Of a stretch of DNA of 64,000 bases, positions 17,833 through 27,690 are shown piece by piece; within the stretch, counting starts at the first letter, position 1, and each line of letters starts with the position of its first letter. The DNA is from Maricaulaceae bacterium (GTDB taxonomy: Bacteria > Pseudomonadota > Alphaproteobacteria > Caulobacterales > Maricaulaceae). The DNA is taken from positions 1 to 64,000 of the forward strand of contig JAHCJP010000007.1 in assembly GCA_026126205.1 (NCBI GenBank), read 5' to 3'. The notes below the pieces were generated by a model that saw nothing but the letters and a program-made list of their open reading frames with translations, was not told where the DNA came from and searched no databases. A program made the translations under genes and the position numbers.

Positions 17833-19185
17833 ATGGGCAAACGCTATTTCGGCACCGACGGGGTCCGGGGGACCACTAACCGCTTTCCAATGACGGCCGA
17901 GACGGCCCTGCGCCTCGGCATGGCGGCGGGGCGGTATTTCCATCGCGCCGAGGACCGCCGCCATTCGGTGGTGATCGGCAAGGACACGCGCCTGTCCGGC
18001 TACATGATCGAATCGGCGCTGGTGGCGGGCTTCACCTCGGTGGGCATGGACGTGTTCCAGTTCGGCCCGCTGCCCACCCCCGGCGTGGCGATGATGACGC
18101 GGTCGCTGCGCGCCGATCTCGGCGTGATGATCACCGCCTCCCACAATCCCTTCGCCGACAACGGCATCAAGCTGTTCGGCCCGGACGGGCGCAAGCTGGA
18201 CGACGCGGCGGAGCTTCAGATCGAATCGCTGATGGACAACGGGCTGGACGACGACCTCGCCGCACCGGACGCCATCGGCCGCGCCAAGCGCATCGACGAC
18301 GCCCAGGCGCGCTATGTCGAGATCGTCAAGGCCACCTTCCCGCGCCGCATGCGGCTGTCGGGCCTGCGCATCGTCGCCGACTGCGCCAATGGCGCCGCCT
18401 ACAAGGTCGCTCCCGCCGCGCTGTGGGAACTGGGGGCGGAGGTGATCCCGCTGAATGTCGAACCCAACGGCTTCAACATCAACGAGGATTGCGGCGCCGT
18501 CTCGCCGGCGAACATGGCGCGCGAGGTAGTGCGCTATCGCGCCGATATCGGCCTGGCTTTCGACGGCGACGCCGACCGGCTGATCGTCTGCGACGAGAAG
18601 GGCGGCATCGTCGATGGCGACCAGCTGCTGGGCATGCTGGCCGGGGCCTGGAAGGCCGAAGGGCGGCTGAAGAAGAAGGCCGTGGTGGCCACGGTGATGT
18701 CCAACCTGGGGCTGGAGCAGCATCTGAACGGCCTTGGCCTGAAGCTGGACCGCACCCAGGTCGGCGACCGTTATGTGGTCGAGCGCATGCGCGCCACGGG
18801 CGCCAATCTGGGCGGCGAACAGTCCGGCCATATCGTGATGTCGGATTACGCCACCACCGGCGACGCCATGATCGCCGCGCTGCAGACGCTGGCCGTAATC
18901 ATCGCCGCCGGCAAACCGGCCAGCGAGGTGTGCCGCGTGTTCGATCCCGCGCCGCAAATCCTGAAGAACGTGCGTTTCAAGGCCGGCGCGAAACCGCTGG
19001 AGGCCGCTGCGGTCAAGGCGGCGATCGCCGATGCGGAGACGCGCCTGAACGGCAAGGGCCGCCTGCTGGTGCGCAAGTCGGGCACCGAACCGGTGATCCG
19101 GGTGATGGCCGAAGGTGACGAGAAACTGATCCACGCGGTGGTGGAGGAAGTCTCCGGCGCGCTGACCGAAGCCGCGGCGCGCTGA
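17833..19185 (+). CDS. glmM: Phosphoglucosamine mutase GlmM
   Basis: A 450-residue enzyme converting glucosamine-6-phosphate to glucosamine-1-phosphate for UDP-GlcNAc, peptidoglycan and lipid A. The start [10 protein letters not shown] is characteristic, the phosphoserine loop is ITASHNPF (about 99-106), the metal loop DGDADR is near residue 242, the sugar loop GGEQSGH near 326, and the phosphate-binding [12 protein letters not shown] near the C-terminus. GGAAGAG site upstream. The ftsH-glmM association is common. Confidence 0.96.
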   Translation: MGKRYFGTDGVRGTTNRFPMTAETALRLGMAAGRYFHRAEDRRHSVVIGKDTRLSGYMIESALVAGFTSVGMDVFQFGPLPTPGVAMMTRSLRADLGVMITASHNPFADNGIKLFGPDGRKLDDAAELQIESLMDNGLDDDLAAPDAIGRAKRIDDAQARYVEIVKATFPRRMRLSGLRIVADCANGAAYKVAPAALWELGAEVIPLNVEPNGFNINEDCGAVSPANMAREVVRYRADIGLAFDGDADRLIVCDEKGGIVDGDQLLGMLAGAWKAEGRLKKKAVVATVMSNLGLEQHLNGLGLKLDRTQVGDRYVVERMRATGANLGGEQSGHIVMSDYATTGDAMIAALQTLAVIIAAGKPASEVCRVFDPAPQILKNVRFKAGAKPLEAAAVKAAIADAETRLNGKGRLLVRKSGTEPVIRVMAEGDEKLIHAVVEEVSGALTEAAAR

Positions 19186-19191
19186 ACAGGG

Positions 19192-19674
19192 TCAGTACGG
19201 CGTTCCGTCCTTGCGGGTGAAGCGCCCGCGCCCGCCGCCGCCCGGAATGTTCTCGAAGCGCATGTCGATGTCCGGGTATTCGCCGTGATCGTCCTCGATG
19301 CGGGTCCCGACGACCAGAAACACCGCGTCGGCGGCGGATTCGTTCTTCAGATGGTGGCCGTTCCTGACCCCGGCCGGAAAGCCTGCGCAGTCGCCGGGAC
19401 GCATTACGGTCTCGCCCTCGTCGGTGGCCAGAACCGCCTCGCCCTCCAGCATGTAGACGAACTCGTCCTCCTTGGCGTGCCAGTGACGCTGGCTCGACCA
19501 GGCGCCGGGCGGCAGCCGCACCATGTTGACCCCGAACTGGCTCAGGCCGAAGGCATCGGCCAGACGGCGGCTGGCGCGCGGCAGGCACGGGGTGCGGAAC
19601 GGCTCCGGATAGCTGCTGCCGGTGTTCTCCGTAACCGACAGGGCGGGAAGCTTGAGTGGAACAGCGGCGGACAT
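19192..19674 (-). CDS. Cupin-domain protein
   Basis: A 160-residue single-domain cupin with metal-ligand motifs [15 protein letters not shown] (motif 1, His-x-His...Glu) and [16 protein letters not shown] (motif 2). Proteins of this kind are often annotated as auxin-binding-like or sugar-binding cupins; substrate unknown. The ATG at 19674 has GGAG seven bases upstream. Divergent from dapE. Confidence 0.75.
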   Translation of the reverse strand: MSAAVPLKLPALSVTENTGSSYPEPFRTPCLPRASRRLADAFGLSQFGVNMVRLPPGAWSSQRHWHAKEDEFVYMLEGEAVLATDEGETVMRPGDCAGFPAGVRNGHHLKNESAADAVFLVVGTRIEDDHGEYPDIDMRFENIPGGGGRGRFTRKDGTPY

Positions 19675-19723
19675 GGTGTTTCTCCGTATCGCGAGGCTTG
19701 CGGTTTGGCTTATGTATAGGCCC

Positions 19724-20902
19724 ATGGACGCCGCCGTCTCCAGCCATGATGCGCTGAAGGACCCGCTGCCGCTTGCGCAGGCGCTGATCCGCCGCGCCTC
19801 GGTGACGCCGGCCGACGATGGCGCGCTGGACGTGCTGCAGGCGGCGCTGGAAAGCCTCGGCTTTTCCGTGCGCCGTTATCGCTTTGAAGAAGTGGACAAT
19901 CTCTACGCCCGCCTTGGCGATGCGCGCCCGGTGCTGGCCTTCGCCGGGCATACCGACGTGGTGCCGGCAGGCGACGAGGCGGCCTGGCCGCATCCGCCCT
20001 TCGCCGCCGAGGTGGCGGACGGCATGCTGGTCGGCCGCGGCGCGGCGGACATGAAAGGCGCCATCGCCGCCTTCGCCGCCGCCTGCGCGCGGCATTTGGG
20101 CGAACACGGCCCGCCGCCCGGCTCGCTGGCCTTCATCATCACCAGCGACGAGGAAGGCCCGGCGGTGAACGGCACGAAAAAGCTGCTGGAGGCGCTGCGG
20201 GACGAAGGCGAGACGTTCGATCATGTGCTGGTGGGCGAACCGACCAACCCCAATCACCTCGGCGAGAGCATCAAGATCGGCCGCCGCGGCAGCCTGAACG
20301 GCGTCATCCAGGTCACCGGCCGCGCCGGGCATGTGGCGTATCCGGAACGGGCGGAAAACCCGGTGCCGCCGTTGCTGGACCTGCTGGCGCGGCTGAAGGC
20401 GCGGCGGCTGGACGACGGCGCGCCGCATTTCCAGCCCAGCAATCTCGAGATCACCTCGATCGACGTCGGCAACCCGGCCCATAACGTCATCCCCGCCGAG
20501 GCGCGGGCGAAGTTCAATATCCGCTTCAACACCGCGCACACGGGCGATGAGCTGAAGAAATGGATCGAGGCCGAGGCCGCCGCGGCCGGGTTGGATTTTC
20601 CGGGCCGGGTCGAGCTGGATTTGAAGGTCACCGGCGAGGCGTTCCTGTCGCGCCCCGGCGTGTTCTCCACCCTGATCCAGAACGCCGCCAAGGCCGAGAC
20701 CGGGCGCCGCCCGGCGCTGACCACCACCGGGGGCACGTCGGACGCGCGCTTCATCAAGGATTACGCCGAAGTGGCCGAATTCGGCCTGGTCGGCGCCAGC
20801 ATGCACCAGACCGGCGAACACGCGGCGGTGGCCGACATAGAGGCGCTGACCCGCATCTACGCCCGTGTCATTGACAGCTATTTCAAGGCGGTGACGCCAT
20901 GA
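19724..20902 (+). CDS. dapE: Succinyl-diaminopimelate desuccinylase DapE
   Basis: A 392-residue M20-family metallohydrolase releasing LL-diaminopimelate in lysine and peptidoglycan synthesis. Zinc-site motifs [12 protein letters not shown] and GRGAADMKG (bridging Asp), the catalytic pair in TSDEEGPA, and [10 protein letters not shown] near the C-terminus are visible. ATG 19724 fits the family length; an in-frame ATG at 19712 is also possible. A TATGTATAGG stretch immediately upstream could be a -10 element giving a near-leaderless mRNA. Stop overlaps the next gene (ATGA). Confidence 0.92.
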   Translation: MDAAVSSHDALKDPLPLAQALIRRASVTPADDGALDVLQAALESLGFSVRRYRFEEVDNLYARLGDARPVLAFAGHTDVVPAGDEAAWPHPPFAAEVADGMLVGRGAADMKGAIAAFAAACARHLGEHGPPPGSLAFIITSDEEGPAVNGTKKLLEALRDEGETFDHVLVGEPTNPNHLGESIKIGRRGSLNGVIQVTGRAGHVAYPERAENPVPPLLDLLARLKARRLDDGAPHFQPSNLEITSIDVGNPAHNVIPAEARAKFNIRFNTAHTGDELKKWIEAEAAAAGLDFPGRVELDLKVTGEAFLSRPGVFSTLIQNAAKAETGRRPALTTTGGTSDARFIKDYAEVAEFGLVGASMHQTGEHAAVADIEALTRIYARVIDSYFKAVTP

Positions 20903-21498
20903 TCGCGCTGGTGTGGCGGGCACGCATCGCCATGGACGGCGTGGCGCGCATGCTGGCCTTCCGCGAGGGCTGGCGCGCCTTCTTCGACGTTTCGGCGCGC
21001 GGCGTGGCGCTGTCCTTCGGCGCGGCGCTGCTGGCCCTGCCGCTGTATGTGTTCGTGCGCGCCGGCTTCGCGCGCTTCCTGTCCGATAACGGCCTGCTGG
21101 TCGAAACGGTTCCGCCGCTGTGGTGGGTGATGCTGGACTATGTCCGCATCTGGCTGGTGTTTCCGGTGATCGCCTGCCTGTTGGCGGCGCTGCTGGGCCG
21201 GGGCCGGGGCGCGGCGCCGTGGATCGTGCTGCACAACTGGGTGGTGCTGGCGCTGTATGGCGTCTCGTCGATCATCGTGGCGCTGTATCTGGCCGGGCTG
21301 GCGACGCCGCAGGGCCTGATCACGCTGTTCTGGATCTACGAGATGTTCCGCTTCTACGCGCACTGGCGCGTGGCGCAGGCGGCGCTGGGCGTTCCGGCCG
21401 GCATCGCCGTCGGCGCTGCGGCGGCGCCGATCCTGCTCGACCTGATCATCTGGATCGGCCTGCAGGGCCTGTCGCCGGTTCCCGCGCCCGCGGGCTAG
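20899..21498 (+). CDS. Hypothetical inner-membrane protein following dapE
   Basis: A 199-residue protein with about four predicted hydrophobic segments (roughly residues 31-55, 75-100, 111-140 and 165-190) and a basic N-terminus that should stay cytoplasmic. No recognised family motif. Translation is coupled to dapE through ATGA. Homologous small membrane proteins often follow dapE in related bacteria, to my knowledge, but the role is unknown. Confidence 0.7.
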   Translation: MIALVWRARIAMDGVARMLAFREGWRAFFDVSARGVALSFGAALLALPLYVFVRAGFARFLSDNGLLVETVPPLWWVMLDYVRIWLVFPVIACLLAALLGRGRGAAPWIVLHNWVVLALYGVSSIIVALYLAGLATPQGLITLFWIYEMFRFYAHWRVAQAALGVPAGIAVGAAAAPILLDLIIWIGLQGLSPVPAPAG

Positions 21499-21499
21499 A

Positions 21500-21544
21500 G
21501 CGTGATCAGGTGCAGTGGGAACCGGTTCACCGGTTCGATCACGC
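21500..21544. repeat. REP-like intergenic palindrome between convergent genes
   Basis: GCGTGATC (21500-21507) and GATCACGC (21537-21544) bracket a core with GGTTCACCGGTTC. The layout GAGCGTGATC...GGAACCGGTT...GATCACGC resembles dispersed intergenic palindromes of alphaproteobacterial genomes. One arm supplies the truA stop codon. It probably acts as a bidirectional terminator here. Only one copy is seen in this window. Confidence 0.5.
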
Positions 21545-22300
21545 GACCACTGGAGACTCTGATCTGTAATCCACGCGCAGCAGATAGAGACCGTCCGGCG
21601 GGGCGACGGGGCCGCAGGCGGTGCGGTCACGCGCCTCCAGCGCCGCCTTCAGGTCCGCCCTGGTCCATTTGCCGAGGCCGACCTCCACCAGCGAGCCGGT
21701 GATCGAACGCACCTGCCGGTGCAGGAAGGAGCGGGCGGAACAGCGGATGCGCACCTCCGCCTCCGCCGCCTCGACCGAGATGGCGTCCAGCGTCCGCACC
21801 GGGCTGTCGGCCTGGCACAGCGCGTCGCGGAAGGTGGTGAAGTCGTGCTTGCCGGTCAGAACCTGCGCCGCGTCATGCATGGCGGCGGCGTCCAGCGGGC
21901 CGGCGATGCGCCAGGCCTTGCCGCGCTCCAGCGCCAGCGGCGCCCGGCGCACGATGATGCGGTAAAGATAATGCCGCGCCGTGGCCGAGAAGCGGGCGTG
22001 GAAATCGTCGCTGACCCGTCCGGCCTCGATGATCGCCACCGGGTCGGGCCGCAGATGGTGGTTGATGGCGTCGCGCACAGTATCGGCCGGCAGGTCCTTG
22101 CGCAGGTCGATATGCGCGGCCTGGCCCAGCGCATGCACCCCGGCGTCGGTGCGCCCGGCGCCGTGAACGGCGACCTTCGCCTCGTCCAGTTTCTCCGCCG
22201 CGCGCTCCAGCGCCTCTTGCACCGACGGGCCGTTGGCCTGCCGCTGCCAGCCCGAGAACGGCCCGCCGTCATATTCGATGGTCAGATGATAGCGGGGCAT
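21539..22300 (-). CDS. truA: tRNA pseudouridine(38-40) synthase TruA
   Basis: A 253-residue enzyme that makes pseudouridine in the tRNA anticodon arm. Begins [18 protein letters not shown]; the catalytic Asp is in [14 protein letters not shown] (about 50-63), and [19 protein letters not shown] marks the C-terminal half. The ATG at 22300 overlaps the fmt stop (ATGA), the usual fmt-truA coupling; the longer in-frame extension upstream is only fmt read in another frame. Confidence 0.95.
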   Translation of the reverse strand: MPRYHLTIEYDGGPFSGWQRQANGPSVQEALERAAEKLDEAKVAVHGAGRTDAGVHALGQAAHIDLRKDLPADTVRDAINHHLRPDPVAIIEAGRVSDDFHARFSATARHYLYRIIVRRAPLALERGKAWRIAGPLDAAAMHDAAQVLTGKHDFTTFRDALCQADSPVRTLDAISVEAAEAEVRIRCSARSFLHRQVRSITGSLVEVGLGKWTRADLKAALEARDRTACGPVAPPDGLYLLRVDYRSESPVVA

Positions 22301-23232
22301 CAGGCCAGCACCGTTCCAGGCGCGACCGGCGTTCCGCGTAGAAAGGCCCCGGCGTCCATCGCCGCCTTGCCCGCGCGCTGCAGTTTCAGCAGCCGCAAGG
22401 CGCCCCGCCCGCAGGCGACCAGCAGCGCGTCGTCCAGCACCTCGCCCGGCGCGCCATCGCCGTCCTCGGTCCGCGCCGCCAGCACCCGCACCCGCACCGG
22501 CGCCTTGCCGCCCGGCAGTTCGAACCAGGCGCCGGGATGCGGGCAAAGGCCGCGGACATGGTTGACCAGTTCCGCCGCCGGGCGCGACCAGTCGATGCGC
22601 GCCTCAGCCGGGGTGATCTTTTTCGCGTAGGTGACGCCGGCCTCGCCCTGCGGGGCCGCTTCGATCACACCGCGTTCCAACGCCGACAGCGCCCTTGGCC
22701 ATAGCTGCGCCCCCGCCGCCATCAACCGGTCATGCAGGGCGCCCGCCGTGTCTTCGGGGCCGATCCCGACGGTTTCGGACAGCAGCACCGGGCCGGTGTC
22801 CAGCCCTTCCTCCATCTGCATGATCTGCACGCCGGTCACGGCGTCGCCCGCCATGATCGCGCGCTGGATCGGCGCCGCGCCGCGCCAGCGCGGCAGCAGC
22901 GAGGCGTGCAGGTTCAGACAACCCAGCCGCGGCGCGTCCAGAACCGGTTTCGGCAGGATCTGGCCATAGGCGACGACGCAGGCGCAATCGAGACCCAGCG
23001 CCTGAAAATCGGCGATCACCGCCGGGTCGCGGAAGCTGTGCGGCGTCTCCACCGGCAGGCCCAGCAGTTCCGCCAGTTCGTGCACCGGCGATTTGCGCAG
23101 GGCCTGGCCGCGCCCGGCGGGCCGGGGCGGCTGGGTGTAGACGCGCGCGATATCGTGCCCCGCGGCGGCGATCTCGGCCAGCGACGCGGCTGCGAATGCG
23201 GGCGTGCCCATGAAGGCGAGGCGAAGGCTCAT
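22300..23232 (-). CDS. fmt: Methionyl-tRNA formyltransferase
   Basis: A 310-residue enzyme that formylates Met on initiator tRNA using 10-formyl-[22 protein letters not shown] begins the Rossmann-like domain, [19 protein letters not shown] contains the SLLP-x-x-RG formyl-transfer region, and [17 protein letters not shown] is the conserved substrate loop. Start at 23232 has AAGG upstream. Its partner def lies nearby in the same orientation (23743-24270), separated by an oppositely oriented lipoprotein gene. Confidence 0.95.
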   Translation of the reverse strand: MSLRLAFMGTPAFAAASLAEIAAAGHDIARVYTQPPRPAGRGQALRKSPVHELAELLGLPVETPHSFRDPAVIADFQALGLDCACVVAYGQILPKPVLDAPRLGCLNLHASLLPRWRGAAPIQRAIMAGDAVTGVQIMQMEEGLDTGPVLLSETVGIGPEDTAGALHDRLMAAGAQLWPRALSALERGVIEAAPQGEAGVTYAKKITPAEARIDWSRPAAELVNHVRGLCPHPGAWFELPGGKAPVRVRVLAARTEDGDGAPGEVLDDALLVACGRGALRLLKLQRAGKAAMDAGAFLRGTPVAPGTVLA

Positions 23233-23280
23233 CCGCCGCCTTGAAGCCGCCGCGCGCGCCGCCGTCAAGCGCGGCGGGGC

Positions 23281-23308
23281 TTGCAGGCGCGGGCGGGCGC
23301 CCTAGAAT
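23281..23308 (+). promoter_or_regulatory. Possible promoter of the Kazal lipoprotein gene
   Basis: TTGCAG (23281-23286), a 16-base spacer and TAGAAT (23303-23308) lie 35 bases before the ATG. Confidence 0.45.
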
Positions 23309-23342
23309 CGGCGCAACAGCCAGCCGCCGGGAGCGCCGTTCC

Positions 23343-23738
23343 ATGATCCGCCTCGCCGTTTTCGCCGCCGCCTTCGCCCTCGCCGCCTGTGGCGCGCCGG
23401 AGGAGGCGCCGCAACCGCCGGAGCCGCCGATAACGAATGGCGAGGTCGAGACCGCCGGCGCCCTGCCCGGCGACACCGGCGGCATGTGCGGCGGTTTCGC
23501 CAATGTCGCCTGCGTGGAGGCGGCGGACTATTGCGCCGTGCCGATGGTGCTGGCCGCCAACCCCAACGCCACCGGCGTCTGCACCCCGCGGCCACAGGTC
23601 TGCACTCGCGACTACCGCCCGCATTGCGGCGCCGACGGACGCACCTATTCCAACGCCTGCGTCGCGGCCTCGGAAGGGGTGAATGTGGTTTCTGCGGGGT
23701 ATTGCCCCGGCGACGAGCCGGAGACAGAGGGGAAGTAG
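23343..23738 (+). CDS. Kazal-domain lipoprotein (putative serine protease inhibitor)
   Basis: A 131-residue protein with a lipoprotein signal ending LAACG, a short acidic/proline linker, a small Cys-containing segment, and a C-terminal Kazal-type domain. The domain shows VCTRDYRPHCGADGRTYSN followed by ACVA...AGYC, matching the CxxxYxPVCGxDGxTYxNxC pattern. Kazal domains are common in animal serine-protease inhibitors and occur sporadically in bacterial lipoproteins. The product would sit on the outer or inner membrane and could blunt foreign or self proteases. Inserted between def and fmt on the opposite strand. Confidence 0.75.
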   Translation: MIRLAVFAAAFALAACGAPEEAPQPPEPPITNGEVETAGALPGDTGGMCGGFANVACVEAADYCAVPMVLAANPNATGVCTPRPQVCTRDYRPHCGADGRTYSNACVAASEGVNVVSAGYCPGDEPETEGK

Positions 23739-23742
23739 ACGC

Positions 23743-24270
23743 CTACTCCGCGGCGTCGAGGGCTTTCTGGCGCTCCAGCTTCTTGACCTTGCGGATCGCC
23801 GCGTCGCGCTTCAGCCGCGACAGCTTGTCGATGAACAGCACGCCCTCGAGATGGTCCATCTCGTGCTGGATGCAGACAGCGTAGATTCCCTCGGCCTCCT
23901 CGACCACCTCGGCGCCGTTATAGTCGAGATAGCGGATCTTCACCCGGTCCGGGCGTTCGACCTCGTCGTAATAGGTCGGCACCGACAGGCAGCCTTCCTC
24001 ATAGGGTTGCAGCTCGCCGGAGGCGTCGAGGATTTCCGGGTTGACGAAATAGCGCGGCTGCGGCTTCTCGCCGGAACGCGCCAGGTCCATCACGATCACG
24101 CGCAGCGGTACGCCGACCTGGATGGCGGCGAGGCCGATGCCGTCGGCGGCGTACATCGACTCCAGCATGTCGTCCATCAGCGCGCGGATGTCATCGTCCA
24201 CGCGTTCGACGGGTTTCGAGACCTGTTTCAGCCGGGGGTCCGGCACGGTGAGAATGTCGCGTATCGCCAT
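23743..24270 (-). CDS. def: Peptide deformylase
   Basis: A 175-residue metalloenzyme that removes the N-formyl group from nascent proteins. All three family motifs are present: [18 protein letters not shown] (Cys ligand) and QHEMDHLEG (HEMDH ligands). Normal length for a type 1 enzyme. The stop lies four bases from the convergent lipoprotein stop. Confidence 0.97.
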   Translation of the reverse strand: MAIRDILTVPDPRLKQVSKPVERVDDDIRALMDDMLESMYAADGIGLAAIQVGVPLRVIVMDLARSGEKPQPRYFVNPEILDASGELQPYEEGCLSVPTYYDEVERPDRVKIRYLDYNGAEVVEEAEGIYAVCIQHEMDHLEGVLFIDKLSRLKRDAAIRKVKKLERQKALDAAE

Positions 24271-24379
24271 GGCCGTTCAGCTAGGGTCCGCGGGCTGGCG
24301 CGTCAAGCGCGCCGAATCGCTTCATACCCGCTTCTGCGCTAAGGAACGTTTACGCAACATAACATGACGGAGCCGGACT

Positions 24380-25465
24380 TTGGAGATCGAGACGCTGCTG
24401 ACCCTCGCCGCCGTGGCGGTTCTGGCGCTGCTCGCCGGGGCCGGGCTGGCGCTGGCCCTGCGGCGGGGCGGCGGGCGCGAGGCCGCGGCGCTGGAGGAGA
24501 AGCTGGCGCAGCTCCAGGGGCGGCTGGACCAGTTCGCCTCATCCGCCTCGCAGGGCCAGGAGGGGCTGCGCAAGGCGCTGGAGGAGCGGCTGGACGCCGT
24601 CACCAAGCGCGTCGGCGACAGCCTCGGCGAAAGCACCAAGACCACCGCCGAGACGCTGCAGAACCTCAATGAGCGGCTGGCCCTGATCGGCGAGGCCCAG
24701 CGCACCATCGCCGACCTGTCGGGCGAGGTCGTGGGCCTGAAGCAGATTCTCTCCAACAAGCAGGCGCGCGGCGCCTTCGGCGAGGTGCAGCTGCGCGAGC
24801 TGATCGAGGATCTGCTGCCGCCGGACGCCTATACCTTCAACACCGCGCTGTCGAACGGGCGCCAGCCCGACGCCTTCATCCGCCTGTCCGGCCCGCCGGG
24901 CGACATCGCCATCGACGCCAAGTTCCCGCTGGAAAGCTGGCGGGCGCTGGCCGAGGCGCCGGACGAGGCAGCGAAGATCACAGCCGGGCGCGCCTTCTCC
25001 GCCGATGTGAAGAAACACATCAAGGATATTTCGGAACGCTACGTCATCCCCGGCGAAACGGCGGACAGCGCGCTGATGTTCGTGCCGTCAGAGGCCGTCT
25101 ACGCCGCCATCCACGCCGATTTCGCCGACATTGTCGATTATGGCCGCCAGCGGCGGGTGCATATCGTCTCGCCGACCACGGTGATGGCGCTGCTGACTGC
25201 GATCCGCGCCGTGCTGCGCGACGCGCGCATGCATGAACAGGCCGGGCTGATCCAGAAGGCGGTGGGCGAGATGCTGAAGGATGTCGAACGCCTCGACGAC
25301 CGCATCGGCAGGCTGAAAACCCATTTCCGGCAGGCCAACGAGGATATCGACCAGATCGAGATCTCGACCCGCAAGATCACCTCAAAGGGCGAGAAGATCG
25401 CCGAAGTGCGCCTTGATGATCCCGCGGAAGACCACAAAATGCTGCCTGAAAGTCCCGTGAAATGA
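24380..25465 (+). CDS. rmuC: DNA recombination protein RmuC homologue
   Basis: A 361-residue protein with an N-terminal membrane anchor (residues 5-27), a coiled-coil region (about 32-115) and the RmuC nuclease-like domain (about 125-330; GAFGEVQLRELIEDLLPP and DIAIDAKFPLESW are typical). RmuC limits recombination between inverted repeats. The start appears to be TTG 24380 with GGAG eight bases upstream; the ATG at 24364 is out of frame. Stop overlaps kdsB (ATGA). Confidence 0.88.
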   Translation: MEIETLLTLAAVAVLALLAGAGLALALRRGGGREAAALEEKLAQLQGRLDQFASSASQGQEGLRKALEERLDAVTKRVGDSLGESTKTTAETLQNLNERLALIGEAQRTIADLSGEVVGLKQILSNKQARGAFGEVQLRELIEDLLPPDAYTFNTALSNGRQPDAFIRLSGPPGDIAIDAKFPLESWRALAEAPDEAAKITAGRAFSADVKKHIKDISERYVIPGETADSALMFVPSEAVYAAIHADFADIVDYGRQRRVHIVSPTTVMALLTAIRAVLRDARMHEQAGLIQKAVGEMLKDVERLDDRIGRLKTHFRQANEDIDQIEISTRKITSKGEKIAEVRLDDPAEDHKMLPESPVK

Positions 25466-26244
25466 CCGTTCTCGCCGTCATCCCCGCCCGTTACGGCTCG
25501 ACCCGATTTCCGGGCAAGCCGCTGGCCGTGATCGCCGGTCGGCCGATGATCGAGCGCGTCTGGCGCCTGGCCGGCGCGGCGCCGGGCGTCGACCGCGTGG
25601 TGGTGGCGACCGATGACGAACGGATCACAAGCGCCGTCGCCGCCTTCGGCGGCGAGGCGGTGATGACGCCCGCCAGTTGCCGCAACGGCACCGAGCGCGC
25701 GCTGGCCGCGGCGCAGGCGCTGGGCGCGGATGCGGAGATCGTGATCAATGTGCAGGGCGACGCGGCCCTGACCCCGCCCTGGGTGATCGGCGCGGTGGCG
25801 CAGGCGCTGAAAGCCGATCCCGCCCTGCAAATGGCGACCCCGGCGGTGAGACTGGGTCCGCAGGCCGAGGCGAGAATGCGCGCCGCCAAGGCGGCGGGCG
25901 AGGTGGGGGGAACCACGGTGGTCATCGGGCGCGACGCAAACGCGCTCTATTTCTCCAAGGCCATGCTGCCCTTCCAACGCCATCCGGAGGCGGGAACGCC
26001 GACCTTCCAGCATATCGGGCTTTACGGCTATCGCCTTGAAACGCTGGAGAAACTGGTTTCGCTGCCGCCGTCGCCGCTGGAGCTGGCCGAAAGCCTGGAG
26101 CAATTGCGGGCGCTGGAAAACGGCATCCCGATCCGGGTGGTGGAGGTGGATTATCGCGGCCGGTCGAGCTGGGCCGTCGACAGCCCGGAGGACGCCGAAC
26201 GGGTGGCCGAAATCATCGAATGCGAAGGGGAGCTGGTTCCGTGA
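25462..26244 (+). CDS. kdsB: 3-deoxy-manno-octulosonate cytidylyltransferase
   Basis: A 260-residue enzyme that activates Kdo as CMP-Kdo for LPS inner core. VIPARYGSTRFPGKPL is the nucleotide-binding signature, VVATDDERI and NVQGDAAL (metal-binding Asp) follow, and QHIGLYGYRLETLEKLVSLPPSPLE is characteristic of the family. Coupled to rmuC by ATGA and to the next gene by GTGA. Confidence 0.93.
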   Translation: MTVLAVIPARYGSTRFPGKPLAVIAGRPMIERVWRLAGAAPGVDRVVVATDDERITSAVAAFGGEAVMTPASCRNGTERALAAAQALGADAEIVINVQGDAALTPPWVIGAVAQALKADPALQMATPAVRLGPQAEARMRAAKAAGEVGGTTVVIGRDANALYFSKAMLPFQRHPEAGTPTFQHIGLYGYRLETLEKLVSLPPSPLELAESLEQLRALENGIPIRVVEVDYRGRSSWAVDSPEDAERVAEIIECEGELVP

Positions 26245-26858
26245 CGCTGATCCTGCTCGCCCGCCATGGCGCCACCTTCAATCCCGGCGAGACGGCGTAT
26301 TTCGTCGGCGCGCGCGAAGACCTGCCGCTGACGGAGACCGGCGAGGCCCAGGCCCGCGCAATCGGCCAGGCGTTAAGGACAGCCGGTCTGCTTCCCGCCC
26401 GCATCATCTGCGGCCCGCTGATCCGCACCCGGCGCACGGCGGAACTTGCGGGCGAGGAGGCGGGATTCCGCGGCGCGGCGGAGATTGACGCGCGCCTGCG
26501 CGAGATCGATTTCGGCGCCTGGGGCGGCAAGACCGACGCGCAGGTGATTGAGGAATTCGGCGAGGACGCCCTGCGCGCCTGGCGTGAACAGGGCCGCCGC
26601 CCGCCGGGCGCCGGCTGGACGCCGGACGAGGATGCGCTGAAAGACAACGCCCGCGCCGTTCTGGCGGATGCGGCGGCGGGGCCGGGGCCGGCGCTGCTCG
26701 TCACCTCGAACGGCGTTCTGCGCTATGCGCATCAGGCGCTGGGTCTGGACGGCGACCACAAGGTCGGCGTCGGCCGCGTCTGCGCCGCCATCGGCGGCGA
26801 GGGCGGGATCAGCCCCGCCTTCTGGAACCGCGACCCCGCCGACGGGCTGTCGGTTTAG
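26241..26858 (+). CDS. Histidine phosphatase family protein
   Basis: A 205-residue phosphoglycerate-mutase-like phosphatase. The catalytic LLARHGATFNPGE (His in RHG, about residue 9) and the second-site motifs GPLIRTRRTAEL and DARLREIDFGAWGG are visible; the C-terminal catalytic His region is degenerate (LVTSNGVLRY). Substrate unknown. The GTG at 26241 is chosen because it overlaps the kdsB stop and follows AGGGG. Confidence 0.78.
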   Translation: MTLILLARHGATFNPGETAYFVGAREDLPLTETGEAQARAIGQALRTAGLLPARIICGPLIRTRRTAELAGEEAGFRGAAEIDARLREIDFGAWGGKTDAQVIEEFGEDALRAWREQGRRPPGAGWTPDEDALKDNARAVLADAAAGPGPALLVTSNGVLRYAHQALGLDGDHKVGVGRVCAAIGGEGGISPAFWNRDPADGLSV

Positions 26859-27520
26859 TCCTTCTTGCCGCCGAACAGGGTTTCGAGGTCGATTTCCGCC
26901 GGCTTGGCCGGAGCTTCCTCGATCTCCGGCGCGGTGTCGGCGGGAACCAGCGCGTCCTCGCCGTTCTCGGCGCGCTCCTCCTCCATCTTCTTGCGGCGGC
27001 CGGAGGACTTCCGCACCGCCTCGTCGAGGTCGATCTGCGAACACAGGCCCAGTGACACCGGGTCGGTCGGCTTGATATTGGCGGCGTTCCAGTGCGTGCG
27101 ATCGCGCACGGCGGCGATGGTGGTCTTGGTGGTGCCGATCAGTTTCGAGATCTGGGCGTCGGTCAGCTCGGGATGATTGCGGACCAGCCAGGCGATGGCG
27201 TCTGGACGCGTCTGGCGGCGCGACAGCGGCGTATAGCGCGGGCCGCGCGTTTTCACCGGCTTGTGCAGGTCGGCGTATTTCGGTTTCACGGCGCTCAGCC
27301 GGTAGGTCTGGTCGGCCTCGGCGCGCTCGATCTCCTCGCGGGTCAGCTGGCCGTTCGAGATCGGGTCGGCGCCGCGCACGCCCACGGCGACGTCGCCATC
27401 GGCGATGCCCTTCACCTCCAGCGGGTGCAGGCCGCAGAATTCGGCGATCTGCTCGAAAGTCAGCGAGGTGTTGTCGATCAGCCAGACGGCGGTGGCCTTC
27501 GGCATCAGGATCTGGGTCAT
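26855..27520 (-). CDS. trcR: Cell cycle transcriptional regulator TrcR (DUF1013)
   Basis: A 221-residue protein matching the alphaproteobacterial DUF1013 family, annotated as TrcR. MTQILMPKATAVWLIDNTSLTF at the start, EFCGLHPLEVKGIADG and the helix-turn-helix-like LTDAQISKLIGTTKTTIAAVRDRTHW near residues 118-143 are distinctive. The C-terminus is acidic. GGGAG precedes the ATG. Its stop overlaps the convergent phosphatase gene by four bases. Confidence 0.83.
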   Translation of the reverse strand: MTQILMPKATAVWLIDNTSLTFEQIAEFCGLHPLEVKGIADGDVAVGVRGADPISNGQLTREEIERAEADQTYRLSAVKPKYADLHKPVKTRGPRYTPLSRRQTRPDAIAWLVRNHPELTDAQISKLIGTTKTTIAAVRDRTHWNAANIKPTDPVSLGLCSQIDLDEAVRKSSGRRKKMEEERAENGEDALVPADTAPEIEEAPAKPAEIDLETLFGGKKD

Positions 27521-27560
27521 GGATGCGGCTCCCTGCATCAATGGTTCGGAACGCGGAACG

Positions 27561-27586
27561 AAAAAGCCCGGCGCGGGCGCCGGGCT
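27561..27586 (-). terminator. Rho-independent terminator of the quinone oxidoreductase gene
   Basis: On the minus strand a perfect 10-bp stem (AGCCCGGCGC with its complement, two-base loop) is followed by TTTTTCG. It lies 105 bases after the oxidoreductase stop and before trcR. Confidence 0.8.
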
Positions 27587-27690
27587 GCTGGCTTCCGCCG
27601 CCTCGCGCTTCGATGGGCCATGTGAAGCAGCAGGGCGATTGGCCCGCGATATACTCTCTCGCGGGGTGAATGAAAAGGCGCCGTCTCAGG

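Noticed and set aside
19013..20923. Long minus-strand open frame opposite dapE
   Set aside because: Its middle is Arg/His-rich shadow of dapE; only the cupin gene at 19192-19674 is real, and it is in a different frame segment with its own ribosome binding site.
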